Shown: in pieces, positions 45,064-53,660 of the stretch
Layout of the letters: each line of letters begins with the position of its first letter
Numbering within the stretch: the stretch's first letter is position 1
Assembly (NCBI RefSeq): GCF_026626705.1
Contig: NZ_JAPNKC010000001.1
Location: forward strand, 3,224,001 to 3,288,000
Origin: Pyxidicoccus sp. MSG2
GTDB lineage: Bacteria; Myxococcota; Myxococcia; Myxococcales; Myxococcaceae
Direction: 5' to 3'
Length of the DNA stretch: 64,000 nucleotides
Notes under the pieces: generated by a model
The model's input: the letters and a program-made list of their open reading frames with translations, nothing else
What the model was told of the DNA's origin: nothing
Database searches by the model: none
Program-made: the position numbers and the translations under genes

Positions 45064-45900
45064 TCAAGGCGACGGTTCGCCCGTGTTGGCGTCCTCCCCC
45101 ATCATGAGCGCGGGGGACAGCGCGGGGCCGTCCGGCACGGGGCGCGGCCCGGCGGTGGGCACGCGTCCGAAGGCGTAGCGCTCCTCTGCGTGGGCACCGA
45201 AGGACGTGCCCTCGGCATGTGCCACCAGGACCAGGTCTTCCGTGGGCGGCGCTCCCGTGCCGAAGGTGACGACATACGCGACGGTGCGGACATCCCCTCC
45301 CGTGCCTGAAGGCACGGTGAAGTCCTCGGGCCCCTCGAGGAGCGCCGCCTCGCGCGGCAGCAATATGCGCACGGCCACCGGAGCCCCGAAGCCCATCCGC
45401 CGCTCCACCTCCGCGACGAGCCGCACGCGCCCGGCGGAAGACTCCACCACCGTCCAGCCCACCCGCATCGGCGCGGGGATGCGGGCGGTGAGCCCGGACA
45501 GCGGGGCACCGTGGGCGTGCGCCTCGGCGTGGTCGTCCGGGGCGACTGCATCTGGCGGCGGGACTTCCTCCCCGGCGCCTTCCCTCCACACGGCGTCGTG
45601 CCTCGCCCTCGCCTCCACGTGAGCCGCCTTCCGCTCGCTTCGAGCGACAGAGGAGACCTCGGCCACGGCGGCTGCCACCGGCTTCGAGGCCGTGGGTCGC
45701 GTCACCTCTGGAGTGGCTCGTGCCTCGGCATCCACGCGAGTCCGGGCCTTGTCCCTCTGGGAGAAGGGCGGCGGCGGCTCGGGCCGTTTCCGCGCCTTGC
45801 CCCGGACGCGCTCCACACCGGACGCCACTCCGGCGGACAGCGCTCCCGCGAGCGCCAGGGCGAGCACCACGCCCGCGATTCTCCGTCGCGTCAGGAGCAC
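45064..45900 (-). CDS. Hypothetical membrane-anchored protein
   Basis: 278 residues. The GTG start at 45900 is picked because GGAGGT is 6 bp upstream. A basic start (LLTRRRIAGVV) and one helix (VVLALALAGALSAGVASGV) give an N-terminal anchor with the rest outside. Residues ~30-120 are charged low-complexity, then a His-rich DDHAEAHAHG precedes a compact beta-domain of ~130 residues (VGWTVVESSAGRVRLVAEVE, VRTVAYVVTFGTGAPPTEDL). No known family is recognised. Just past its end is the IS30 remnant, so the stop-side neighbourhood has been rearranged. Confidence 0.68.
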   Translation of the reverse strand: MLLTRRRIAGVVLALALAGALSAGVASGVERVRGKARKRPEPPPPFSQRDKARTRVDAEARATPEVTRPTASKPVAAAVAEVSSVARSERKAAHVEARARHDAVWREGAGEEVPPPDAVAPDDHAEAHAHGAPLSGLTARIPAPMRVGWTVVESSAGRVRLVAEVERRMGFGAPVAVRILLPREAALLEGPEDFTVPSGTGGDVRTVAYVVTFGTGAPPTEDLVLVAHAEGTSFGAHAEERYAFGRVPTAGPRPVPDGPALSPALMMGEDANTGEPSP

Positions 45901-45942
45901 GTGAGGACCTCCAGCAGAGGACGCGGACGCAGCGGCGTTGTT

Positions 45943-46021
45943 CGCATCAGGAGCAGCACGAGACCTCACACGGGCGCAGCGGGGTGCGTCGCATCAGGAG
46001 CAGCACGAGACCTCACACGGG
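45943..46021. repeat. Direct repeat, 32 bp perfect, period 47
   Basis: CGCATCAGGAGCAGCACGAG and the following CCTCACACGGG-type bases occur perfectly at 45943-45974 and again at 45990-46021. The 15 bases ahead of each copy are also similar (CAGCGG...). This looks like a tandem duplication of ~47 bp in the non-coding gap between two minus-strand genes. Confidence 0.85.
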
Positions 46022-46040
46022 AAACACGGATGCATCACGC

Positions 46041-47678
46041 TCACCGGCACAGGGGCGCATGACTGGGGTATGGGAATGCCACGGCGGGCTCGGTGGCCAG
46101 GTCCATCACCGAGCGGGGGAAGCCGCGGCACATCAGCGCGTCCAGGAAGTCCGCGAGGCACGGCGCGGAATCGTCCGTCTCCTCCACGTCCACCATCTTC
46201 CCGTCCTCCATCCGCCAGCGGTGCCGCAGATAGCCCCGCGCCCACGGCGAGGCCTTCATCGCGGGTGCGGCGAGCGCCTCGTACAGTGGCTGCCGTGACG
46301 CCGTACCTCCCGCGAGCCTGTAGAGGATGGCGGCCACCTCGTTCTCGTCGATGCGCTGGAGCAGGCCGTCCCCGGGCTTCGGCCGCGTCCAGGTGCCCGT
46401 CGCGGGCGCGCGGGTCGCCAGGTCCACCCAGAACATCGTCCCACCCTGCCGGTCGTAGTAGCGCGAGCTGTTGCGTGTGTCCGAGCTGAACCACGTGGCC
46501 CAGCCCTCGCTCCACGCCTGCCCGGGGAAGGTGGGCACGCCGATGAAGTGGGGACCGCCCTCCTCCGGGCTGCTGCCGTGGCTGGCCATCACCCAGTGCC
46601 CCAATTCGTGAAGCACCATGGCCTCGGACCACCAAGCCGCGTCCGCATCGCCGGGCAGCCACACCTGGGCCTCCCATCTGCGCCCCGCCGCCGTCACCGG
46701 CCGGGGCGCGAAGCAGGCGCCGCAGGACCACGTGGTGCCGAAGCCGAGCCACGCCACCACGGGCAGGCCCGGGCTCCCATAGCGCTCCCGCGCGCGGAGC
46801 CACGCCAGGCGCAGCGAGTCGAACACCGCCGCGGCTCCCGAGCCATCCGACTCGTGGATGCTGAACACCGGTCGCTCCACCAGCGCCTGCGTGGAGCGAG
46901 ACCAGCTCCAGATGCGCGCCGACGCGCCCGGCACCGCGGGCACGCGCTGCGCCCCGGACAGCGCGGGGTCCGCCACCGCGTAGTCCACCGTGACGGGACT
47001 GCCCCGCCCGGCCGCGTAGACGACGATGCGGTCCTGCGACTGCACCCCGGACGGCACGCGCACGGTGAAGTGCCCGTCGAAGTCCGCCACCTCCAGGTCC
47101 ACCACCGTCTCACCCCGGTAGGACGCAATGAGGAAGCCGCCCGCCGGCACCCACTCCGCCTCCGGCGTCCAGTCGTGGAACGTGGCGTCGGGCCGGCGGC
47201 GCGCGTAGCGCACGGTGCCGCTCAGCGTGTTCCCCGGCGCGCCACACCAACCCCGGCGCCCCGCCTCCACGCAGCCCGCCGCGCACTCCCGCGAGCGCCA
47301 GCGCCCGTCCGCGCACGTCTCCAGCCCGCCGGACGCCGCGCACCGCGTGACGCCATCCACGCACGCCATGCCTTCCACGCAGCGGGCTCCGGCCTCCTCC
47401 TCCACGCACGCAGCTCCCACGGAGCAGTCCTCGCGCAGGAGCCTGCCCAGCAGGCACCGCTCCACCACGCGGGTCCCCATGCACCGGCCGCCCTCGGGCA
47501 GGGATGAGCAGTCGGTGGTGGCGCGCAGCGCCTCTTCCGGCGCATCGGCGCACGCCTGCTCAAGGCACGCGGCGTCATCCTCCGCGCACGAGGCCTCGCA
47601 CGGCTCACCGCCCTGCCCCGGCCCGCAGGCCAGCATGAGCAGCACCAGGACCCAGGACGCCCGCCAATCGAAACGCAA
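46041..47678 (-). CDS. Cys-rich zinc-metalloprotease-like lipoprotein
   Basis: 545 residues. The TTG start at 47678 has GGAGG ~10 bp upstream and gives a lipoprotein signal ending at LMLAC. The first ~150 mature residues hold about 16 Cys in short spacings (CEASCAEDDAACLEQACADA and similar), likely a disulphide-knotted region. A beta-domain (~170-270) follows. The protease-like part has HELGH at 357-361 (VLHELGHWVMASHG) and a candidate third ligand Glu391 in EGWATW, as in gluzincins. The last ~100 residues are helical with Trp/Arg. It is probably a surface or secreted peptidase. The exact family is not certain. Confidence 0.75.
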   Translation of the reverse strand: MRFDWRASWVLVLLMLACGPGQGGEPCEASCAEDDAACLEQACADAPEEALRATTDCSSLPEGGRCMGTRVVERCLLGRLLREDCSVGAACVEEEAGARCVEGMACVDGVTRCAASGGLETCADGRWRSRECAAGCVEAGRRGWCGAPGNTLSGTVRYARRRPDATFHDWTPEAEWVPAGGFLIASYRGETVVDLEVADFDGHFTVRVPSGVQSQDRIVVYAAGRGSPVTVDYAVADPALSGAQRVPAVPGASARIWSWSRSTQALVERPVFSIHESDGSGAAAVFDSLRLAWLRARERYGSPGLPVVAWLGFGTTWSCGACFAPRPVTAAGRRWEAQVWLPGDADAAWWSEAMVLHELGHWVMASHGSSPEEGGPHFIGVPTFPGQAWSEGWATWFSSDTRNSSRYYDRQGGTMFWVDLATRAPATGTWTRPKPGDGLLQRIDENEVAAILYRLAGGTASRQPLYEALAAPAMKASPWARGYLRHRWRMEDGKMVDVEETDDSAPCLADFLDALMCRGFPRSVMDLATEPAVAFPYPSHAPLCR

Positions 47679-47859
47679 CGCCGTGGAACCTCCAACCCCG
47701 CCAATCCCCGTCAGGGCTCGCGCAGGACAGCACGCGCCGCGCGCCGGGCGGCAGGACCGGGGAGCCCACGGCTCTCCTGCCCGCTCGCTGCCGCCCCTCG
47801 GTGATGTCCTGCAACCGACACGCGACGGCCCCTGACGCCTGCCCGCCTGCTCTTCGCAT

Positions 47860-47883
47860 CCCACGTTCGCGATGCGACGTGGG
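47860..47883. promoter_or_regulatory. Nested inverted repeats in 311-bp divergent gap
   Basis: The gap 47679-47989 has no gene. It holds CCCACGT (47860-47866) paired with ACGTGGG (47877-47883), and within it CGCATC/GATGCG, about 107-130 bp upstream of the desaturase-like start. It may be an operator. No clear -10/-35 is evident in the gap apart from AT-rich bases at ~47950-47970. Confidence 0.25.
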
Positions 47884-47989
47884 CGCCCCGGGTCAATGTC
47901 TGCCAGCGGGTAGCCGGGGACCCGTGGACTCGCGCTTCCGCCCTGTGTTGTTAGAGTCGGCAATTGATACGCCGTCAGGGAGGGGGCAC

Positions 47990-48871
47990 ATGACCAGGAC
48001 CGACACACAGGCCTCGCGGGTGGACCCGCGGTTGGACCTCCCGAGCCTGGGCGTCCATGCGCTCTGGGCCGTGTGGCTGGTGACGACGGCCGTGCTCTGG
48101 AGCGGACTGGCCATGCCGGCGCGCGTGGGCGCCATGGTGCTCGGCTGGGCGGTGATGTTCTGGAACTACGCCGTGCTGCACAACCACATGCACGTGCCCA
48201 TCGCGAAGCCCCGGGCGCTCAAGTGGGTGGTGTCGCGCACGCTGGGGCTGGCGTGTGGCTTTGCGTATCGCGGCTACTACCTCCACCACTTCAATCACCA
48301 CCGCTTCAACGACGGCGACGGGGACTGGGGGCGGCGCCACCCGGGTGAGGGCGCGCTGCGCTACTGCGTGCGCTGGGCGCTGACGCCGTGGTTCTGGCCC
48401 TTCGACGCGGTGACCAGGGTGTGGGGCGCGTGCAAGACGCGCGGGCAGAAGGTGGAGTTGCTCATCGACTTCGCGGTGGTGGACGGCACGCTGCTGGCGC
48501 TGACGCTGTGGCAGCCGTCGCTCGGCCTGTCGCTGCTGGGCACGCTCATCTTCACGCAGACGTGCATCCACTACCTCAACCTCGCGGCGCACCTGGGCGC
48601 GGATGCACGGGAGCGCTCGCGGCTGGCGGTGACGTCCACGTCGCCCTTCTACAACCGCTGGTTCTTCAACGCCGGCTACCACCAGGCGCACCACCTGAAG
48701 CCGCAGACACCGTGGCGCGCGCTGCCCGAGGTGACGGAGGGACTGGAGCGCCAGGGACAGCTCCCCGCCGAGCTCCAGACGGACGTGTCGCCCATCAGCC
48801 CCGCCTGGGCCGCCCAGGTGGTCAGCAGCGTGGGCGCCGAGCCCCAGGCCACGCCCGGAGCGAGCACGTAG
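47990..48871 (+). CDS. Fatty-acid-desaturase-like membrane di-iron protein
   Basis: 293 residues. GGGAGGGGG lies 3-4 bp before the ATG. About four transmembrane helices. The three His boxes of membrane desaturases/hydroxylases are present: HNHMH at 64-68, HHFNHH at 99-104 and HQAHH at 231-235, plus His194 and His201 between. The first box HNHMH deviates from the usual HxxxH by its Asn but keeps the His spacing. The enzyme should act on a fatty acyl or other lipid using O2. The substrate is unknown. It converges on the hemerythrin gene with one base between stops. Confidence 0.85.
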   Translation: MTRTDTQASRVDPRLDLPSLGVHALWAVWLVTTAVLWSGLAMPARVGAMVLGWAVMFWNYAVLHNHMHVPIAKPRALKWVVSRTLGLACGFAYRGYYLHHFNHHRFNDGDGDWGRRHPGEGALRYCVRWALTPWFWPFDAVTRVWGACKTRGQKVELLIDFAVVDGTLLALTLWQPSLGLSLLGTLIFTQTCIHYLNLAAHLGADARERSRLAVTSTSPFYNRWFFNAGYHQAHHLKPQTPWRALPEVTEGLERQGQLPAELQTDVSPISPAWAAQVVSSVGAEPQATPGAST

Positions 48872-48872
48872 C

Positions 48873-49355
48873 CTACGGCGCCACCCGCGCGGTGAAGGCC
48901 GCGAGCAACTCACGCCGCTCCGCCTCGTCCGTCACGCTGTCGAGCGCCGGGAAGAAGTACGTCTCCTCCCGCAGCTCGTGGTGATGCGAGAGGTGCTTGA
49001 ACGTGGTCTCCGCGTCCAGCAGCCGCAGCACGGCGCGCTTGAAGCCCGCGGACTCCGGCTCCAGGGCGCGCAGCTCCGCTCGGAAGCGCGCGAGGAACTC
49101 CAGCAGGCGCTGGTGCTCCCCGGTGAAGAGCTCCGGCGAGGCGCCCCGGATGCGGCCGGCCCGCGAGAAGACGGGCAGCAGCAGCGCTTCCTCGGCTTCG
49201 AGGTGCCGGCGCAGCGCCGCCTCGTAGCCGTCGAGCCGCTCCGCCGCCAGAGCCACGTCGGAGTCGAGCAGCGCGTCCTGGTGCTGGAGGAAGCGCTCCT
49301 CCAGCTCACGATGGAGGGAGGCCAGGCTGGCGAAGTCGGAGAACGGCGGAGTCAC
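48873..49355 (-). CDS. Hemerythrin-domain protein
   Basis: 160 residues, GTG start. Four-helix bundle with hemerythrin ligands: His15 (SLHREL), His51 with Glu (RRHLEAEEALLLP), His80 (GEHQRLLEF) and a later SHHHELREETYFFP. This is the HHE/hemerythrin kind that binds a di-iron centre and reacts with O2, NO or iron. It lies 88 bp downstream of the nos operon on the same strand, so a role in NO handling or repair is suggested by context. It is not a full RIC/YtfE protein, because the ScdA N-terminal domain is missing. Confidence 0.85.
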   Translation of the reverse strand: MTPPFSDFASLASLHRELEERFLQHQDALLDSDVALAAERLDGYEAALRRHLEAEEALLLPVFSRAGRIRGASPELFTGEHQRLLEFLARFRAELRALEPESAGFKRAVLRLLDAETTFKHLSHHHELREETYFFPALDSVTDEAERRELLAAFTARVAP

Positions 49356-49443
49356 GGTGGAAGACCTTCGCCGGTGTCCCCCGGGCGCGCAACCCTCGCG
49401 GGCTCCAGCCTCCTCCGCCGGGCACTCCGCGTCCGACGCGCGC

Positions 49444-50097
49444 TCACGCCTGGAGGAACAGCAGGGACGCGGACAAGCGGGACGCGCGCAGCCGGCCCAC
49501 GAACAGGTGCCACACCGTGAGGGCGACCACGCCCGTGGCGAAGAGGCCGAGGTACAGGCTGCCCAGGCCCGGGTAGCTCGCCGTCGTGAAGTTGGCGATC
49601 TGCTTCGTCCCCAGCAGCGCGGGCATGAAGGGCTCCACCTTCACGGGGGCCGTCGGCGAGAGGTCATGCCCGAAGACGTAGAGCTTGTACGCGAAGCGCC
49701 CCAGCCCGAAGAGGGACACGTAGGCGGTGAGGACCGTCAGGTCCAGCAGCGAGCGCACGCTGCCGAGCGCCGCCACGCGCAGGGCCAGCAGCGCCAGCGC
49801 GCCCACGGCGAAGGGGAGCCAGTCCAGGTCGGACAGCGCCGCGCGGTCGATGGCGTGCATGCCGATGTAGTGGTTGAGCGTGTTGATTTCCTGGATGTGC
49901 TGCCCGTCCCCGCCCCCCTCCAGCTTGTAGGACCAGATCTGCATGGACAGGCCCTCCGGGTACTGCGGGGCGCTCAGGTCGATTCGCCACAGCGGCGCCG
50001 TGAAGGTGAGCAGCAGGGGGACGACGAGCAGCGCCAGCACCAGGCGGGCCCGGTCGAAGAGGGGCTTGTCGAGGAAGGCATGGAACTTCGGTGTCAT
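49444..50097 (-). CDS. Uncharacterised inner-membrane protein of nos operon
   Basis: 217 residues. ATG 50097 overlaps the nosY stop (ATGA). About five hydrophobic helices. After the first helix is a conserved-looking segment YPEGLSMQIWSYKLEGG and then EINTLNHYIGMHAI, which gives Met/His residues on the periplasmic side. Another His pair is near VFGHDLSP. Such residues could bind copper or haem. Its coupling to nosY suggests a role in copper delivery or electron supply for N2O reductase. I do not recognise a named family with certainty. Confidence 0.75.
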   Translation of the reverse strand: MTPKFHAFLDKPLFDRARLVLALLVVPLLLTFTAPLWRIDLSAPQYPEGLSMQIWSYKLEGGGDGQHIQEINTLNHYIGMHAIDRAALSDLDWLPFAVGALALLALRVAALGSVRSLLDLTVLTAYVSLFGLGRFAYKLYVFGHDLSPTAPVKVEPFMPALLGTKQIANFTTASYPGLGSLYLGLFATGVVALTVWHLFVGRLRASRLSASLLFLQA

Positions 50098-50936
50098 ACG
50101 AGGTCACTCCTCTGGAAACGGCGCAGCGCATGGGCCCAGGCCCCGAGCCCCACCGCCACGGGCCAGAGCGTCCCCACCGCGAAGAGCCCGGCACTCCCCA
50201 GCCGGTTCGCGAGGAAGAAGCCCACGGGGCCGAGCACCGCCAGGTCCGGCGTCACGCCCGACAACAGCGCCATGCGCGCCGCCTGCACCGGGTTGAGGGA
50301 GGCCAGCAGGAACACCGTGCGCGGGTCCAGCCGCCACTGGAGCATCAGCCCCACCAGCCCGAAGTCGATGAGCGCCACACCCAGGGCCCACAGCGTGAGC
50401 AGCCAGATCATCGCCCGCGCCGGGCTACGCACCAGCGTGCTCACGGCGATTCCCAGTCCCACGAAGGCCAGCAGCAGCGCGGCGCTCACCGCCACCGCCC
50501 GCAGCAGGAAGCCCCACGGCACCTCCTGCCCGAAGGCGAGCCAGCCCAGCAGCGCCATGCCCGGCATCAGCACCGCCAGCGGCACCACCAGCGCCGCGTA
50601 GCGCACCGCGCTCACCGCGACGAAGAAAGCCCCCCGGCGCACGGGCAGGCTGAAGAGCAACTCCAGCGTGCCGTCCTCGCGCGCGCGGTTCACCACCTGC
50701 CCCGTCGCGGTGAGCGCCAGCAGCGGCAGCAGCAGCACCAGCGCGTGACAGAAGGACAGCAGCACCCGCCCCATGCCGGAGAAGCCCAGCAGCGAGGACT
50801 CCCGCAGCCCCACCAGCACGAAGGCCCCGGCCAGCAGCGCATACACCGCGCCGCAGAACACCATCCACCGCGAGCGCAGCACCTCCGCCACGTCCAGGCG
50901 CGCCACCGCGGCCACCTCCCGGAGGAGCGACGTCAT
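50094..50936 (-). CDS. nosY: NosY-type ABC permease
   Basis: 280 residues with six transmembrane helices, ABC2-membrane type. Typical segments are LDVAEVLRSRWMVFCGAVYA near the N-terminus and NRAREDGTLELLFSLPVRRG between helices 2 and 3. It works with NosF and NosD to mature the CuZ (4Cu-S) site of N2O reductase in the periplasm. ATG 50936 overlaps the nosL stop, and its own stop overlaps the next gene, so all are coupled. Confidence 0.88.
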   Translation of the reverse strand: MTSLLREVAAVARLDVAEVLRSRWMVFCGAVYALLAGAFVLVGLRESSLLGFSGMGRVLLSFCHALVLLLPLLALTATGQVVNRAREDGTLELLFSLPVRRGAFFVAVSAVRYAALVVPLAVLMPGMALLGWLAFGQEVPWGFLLRAVAVSAALLLAFVGLGIAVSTLVRSPARAMIWLLTLWALGVALIDFGLVGLMLQWRLDPRTVFLLASLNPVQAARMALLSGVTPDLAVLGPVGFFLANRLGSAGLFAVGTLWPVAVGLGAWAHALRRFQRSDLV

Positions 50937-51400
50937 GGCGTGCCCTCCCGCGCGTCCCGCTCACGGCGCAGCCCCGCGAGCACGTCGGCTGGCGCGCGCG
51001 CTCCGGGCACCCCCGCCTCCACCGCGCCCACGCCGTAGCCCATGGGCGTGGGGCCCACCGGCACGAAGGCCACCCCTCCGCCCGGAATCCACCGGTCCTC
51101 GCGCACGTGGTGGAACCACGCCGCGTGGACCCGGGGGTGCTCCTCGGCCTCGTAGCGCAGCAGACAGCCCGGGTCGTCGAAGTGGAGCACCCGCCCGTCC
51201 TGAAGCTGGAGCTGGGCGGCGAAGGCGGGCTCGCCCACGTGCATGCGGCAGTGCGCGCACGCCTCGCGGTCCCACGCCACCGGCGCCGGCCCCTCGGGCA
51301 GCCGCTCCGTCCACGACACCGCGAGCGCAAGCCCGCCCACCATTCCCAACACCACCCCGACACGCGGCAGCCACCGCCAGGGGTGCCTAGTCGCCGCCAT
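50933..51400 (-). CDS. nosL: NosL copper chaperone
   Basis: 155 residues. GGAGGTG precedes ATG 51400, and the gene begins 13 bp inside the end of nosF. An N-terminal helix (RVGVVLGMVGGLALAV) anchors it, without a lipobox unlike many NosL proteins. The copper site motif is Cys48-Ala-His-Cys51-Arg-Met53 (CAHCRMH), and FDDPGCLLRYE is the second family signature. NosL binds Cu(I) and feeds the NosDFY system in CuZ assembly. Confidence 0.9.
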   Translation of the reverse strand: MAATRHPWRWLPRVGVVLGMVGGLALAVSWTERLPEGPAPVAWDREACAHCRMHVGEPAFAAQLQLQDGRVLHFDDPGCLLRYEAEEHPRVHAAWFHHVREDRWIPGGGVAFVPVGPTPMGYGVGAVEAGVPGARAPADVLAGLRRERDAREGTP

Positions 51401-52265
51401 GGGACACCTCCACCGTTTCCACGTCGCTCACGCGCAAGTCACTCATCCCGCGCCCCAGCGCGTGTGCCAGCTCGGGCACCAGCTCCCGCTTCTCCGCCTG
51501 CGACAGCGTGCGCACCCACCAGCCGCGCAGCCCCGCGCGGAAGCCCCGCGCCTGGAGCCAGCCGGCGGCCTCCACCGAGCCGGTGGCCACCTCCACCACC
51601 GCCAGCCCCCGGCCCGCGAGCAAGTCCTCCGCCGGCCCGTCGTACGTGACGCGCCCCTCGTCCAGGGACACCACGTGGCTGGCCAGGTGCCTCAGCTCCT
51701 CCAGCCGGTGCGAGCACAGCACGAGCGTCCTTCTCGAGGCCCGCTCCTCGCACAGCTCGAAGAAGCGCTCGCGCGCCCTCGCGTCGAGGCTGGCCGTGGG
51801 CTCGTCCATCACCAGCAGGCTCGCGTCCGACGCGAGCGCGACGGCGATGAGGAGCTTCTGCTTCATCCCCCCCGACAGCGCGCGGAAGGGCCGGCCCCGC
51901 AGCGCGTCCACGTCCAGCTCCAGCCGCGCGGCGAGCCGGACGATGGCCTCCCGGGCCAGCCCCCGCGTCCGCGCCACCAGGGCCACCACGTCCTCCACCG
52001 GCGCGCCCAGCTGCGGCGCCACCTGCGGCACGTAGGCCAGCCGGCGCGCCACCTCCAGCCGGTCCTCATAGGGTGAGCGCCCGTCGAGCCGCACCTCGCC
52101 CTCGCACTCCACCAGCCCCAGCAGCGAGCGCAGCAGCGTGGACTTCCCGCTGCCGTTGGGGCCGATGAGGGCCACCCACCGCCCGGAGGGCACCGACAGG
52201 TCGATGCCCTTGAGCACCTCCGCGCCACCGAAGCGCTTGCGCACCGCCTTCAGCTCAATCCGCAT
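51387..52265 (-). CDS. nosF: NosF-type ABC ATPase
   Basis: 292 residues, cytoplasmic. Walker A is GPNGSGKST, the signature is LSGGMKQK, Walker B is LLVMDEPTASLD, and the switch His is in LCSHRLEEL. The last ~60 residues form the extra NosF-like tail. ATG 52265 overlaps the end of nosD by 11 bp, and the gene ends 14 bp inside nosL. With NosD and NosY it is the ABC machine for copper-sulphur site assembly. Confidence 0.92.
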   Translation of the reverse strand: MRIELKAVRKRFGGAEVLKGIDLSVPSGRWVALIGPNGSGKSTLLRSLLGLVECEGEVRLDGRSPYEDRLEVARRLAYVPQVAPQLGAPVEDVVALVARTRGLAREAIVRLAARLELDVDALRGRPFRALSGGMKQKLLIAVALASDASLLVMDEPTASLDARARERFFELCEERASRRTLVLCSHRLEELRHLASHVVSLDEGRVTYDGPAEDLLAGRGLAVVEVATGSVEAAGWLQARGFRAGLRGWWVRTLSQAEKRELVPELAHALGRGMSDLRVSDVETVEVSHGGD

Positions 52266-53589
52266 GGCCGGCCTCCAGTGACAGGGGCGCCATGCGCGGC
52301 GCCGCGTCCCGCAGCACCGGCTTCGGCGCGAAGAGGGGCAACAGCTCCCCCGCGGCGCGCACCAGCGACAGCGTGGGCGAACCCCGGAAGAAGGCGAGGT
52401 CCGGGTAGCGGGCCACCAGGTCGCCGGACAGGCTGCGCAGCTCGTAGGGCACGTCCCCCACACCGTCGGCGTCCCAGTCGTAGCCCGCGTAGTCGTCGAA
52501 GTCGTTGCCGCGCCACTCCACCTCCAGCGCGTCCCCGCCGCCCTCCACCTGCACCGGCGCGGCGTTGTCTCGGAAGCTGTTGCCGCGGAAGGCATTGCGC
52601 CGCTCACTGCCGTGGAACACCACGCCCACGTCCCCCAGGCGGAAGTGGTTGCCCTCGAAGACGTTGGCGTCCCCGTCCTGCAGCGGCGACGTGTCCAGGT
52701 ACAGGCCCACCGTGTTGTGCACCAGCAGGTTGCCCACCGCGGTGACGTTGCCACTCTCCTTCAGGCCCAGGCCCATGCCGGCCGCGCCGGTGCCCCCCGC
52801 GAGCACGTTGCGCCGCAGCACGATTCCGCGGCTGTACATGACGAAGATGCCCACCTCGTTGCCGGCGTAGTGGTTGTCCTCCACCATGTTGTCGTGGCTG
52901 TACATGAAGTGGGTGCCGTAGCGCCCGCCGATGACGGTGTTGCGGCGCACGGTGTTGTGGCTGGAGTACCAGACCACCACGTCGCGCCCGGCCTCCACGA
53001 GGTTGTCTTCGACGAGCGAGCGCTGCGTCTCCCACAGCCGGATGGCGTCCCCGCGCATGCCCAGCGCCGGCCCGCCCGAGCCCACCACGTGGTTGCCGCG
53101 CACGGCGACGCCCTCCGTACGCTCCACCAGGATGCCGAACACCGCGTTGCGCACGGTGATGCCCTCCACCCGCGCACCGCGCCCGCGCACGTGCACGGCG
53201 GCGTCCAGCGTGTCGAACCGGCCGCCGCTGCCGTCCACGGTGAGCCCCAGCAGCCGCGCGCCCTCCCCCTCCAGCCGCACCGTGGTGCCCTCGCCGGAGG
53301 AGCGCACCACCGCCTCGCGGGGCCCCCACAGCGTGACGCCCGCAGGCAGGCGCAGCGGGCCCCGGTACGTCCCGGGCGCCAGGCAGAGCGCCTCGCCCGC
53401 GCGCGCGCCCTCCAGCAGGGACTTCACGTCGGCCCCTGCCTCCGCGGGCCGGCAGTCCGGTGGACGCGCGGGCGCGGCGGGGACGGAGCCCTGCCGCGAC
53501 ACCTGCGTGGAAGCGGGCCGCGCGCAGCCGGCGAGGACGAGCCCCGCGGCGAGCACGGCACCGGCGCTGCTGTGGAAGAGGAAGGGCAT
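52255..53589 (-). CDS. nosD: NosD periplasmic copper-site assembly protein
   Basis: 444 residues. The signal ends at Cys22 (LAGC), so this NosD is probably a lipoprotein. The body is a right-handed parallel beta-helix (PbH1/CASH repeats: GDAIRLWETQRSLVEDNLVE, GIFVMYSRGIVLRRNVLAGG, VGLYLDTSPLQDGDANVFEG) ending in NosD features (WRGNDFDDYAGYDWDADGVG, GDVPYELRS). It is needed to build the CuZ centre of NosZ. It lies 71 bp downstream of nosZ and overlaps nosF. Confidence 0.92.
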   Translation of the reverse strand: MPFLFHSSAGAVLAAGLVLAGCARPASTQVSRQGSVPAAPARPPDCRPAEAGADVKSLLEGARAGEALCLAPGTYRGPLRLPAGVTLWGPREAVVRSSGEGTTVRLEGEGARLLGLTVDGSGGRFDTLDAAVHVRGRGARVEGITVRNAVFGILVERTEGVAVRGNHVVGSGGPALGMRGDAIRLWETQRSLVEDNLVEAGRDVVVWYSSHNTVRRNTVIGGRYGTHFMYSHDNMVEDNHYAGNEVGIFVMYSRGIVLRRNVLAGGTGAAGMGLGLKESGNVTAVGNLLVHNTVGLYLDTSPLQDGDANVFEGNHFRLGDVGVVFHGSERRNAFRGNSFRDNAAPVQVEGGGDALEVEWRGNDFDDYAGYDWDADGVGDVPYELRSLSGDLVARYPDLAFFRGSPTLSLVRAAGELLPLFAPKPVLRDAAPRMAPLSLEAGHAD

Positions 53590-53660
53590 GGCGTGGGAGA
53601 CGGAAGAAGAAGGTGTCCGGGGCGGGCGGGAGACGGACCCGCCCCGGACACCGGGGGCCC

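Noticed and set aside
44993-45178. A ~60-codon chimeric frame from the IS30 remnant start codon
   Set aside because: It has the transposase start and ribosome site, but after five codons it reads unrelated DNA and runs antisense into the hypothetical gene. It is probably a by-product of truncation.
49444-50097. Naming this gene nosB or another known nos gene
   Set aside because: Position suits an accessory nos membrane protein, but no motif proves the identity, so the symbol was left blank.
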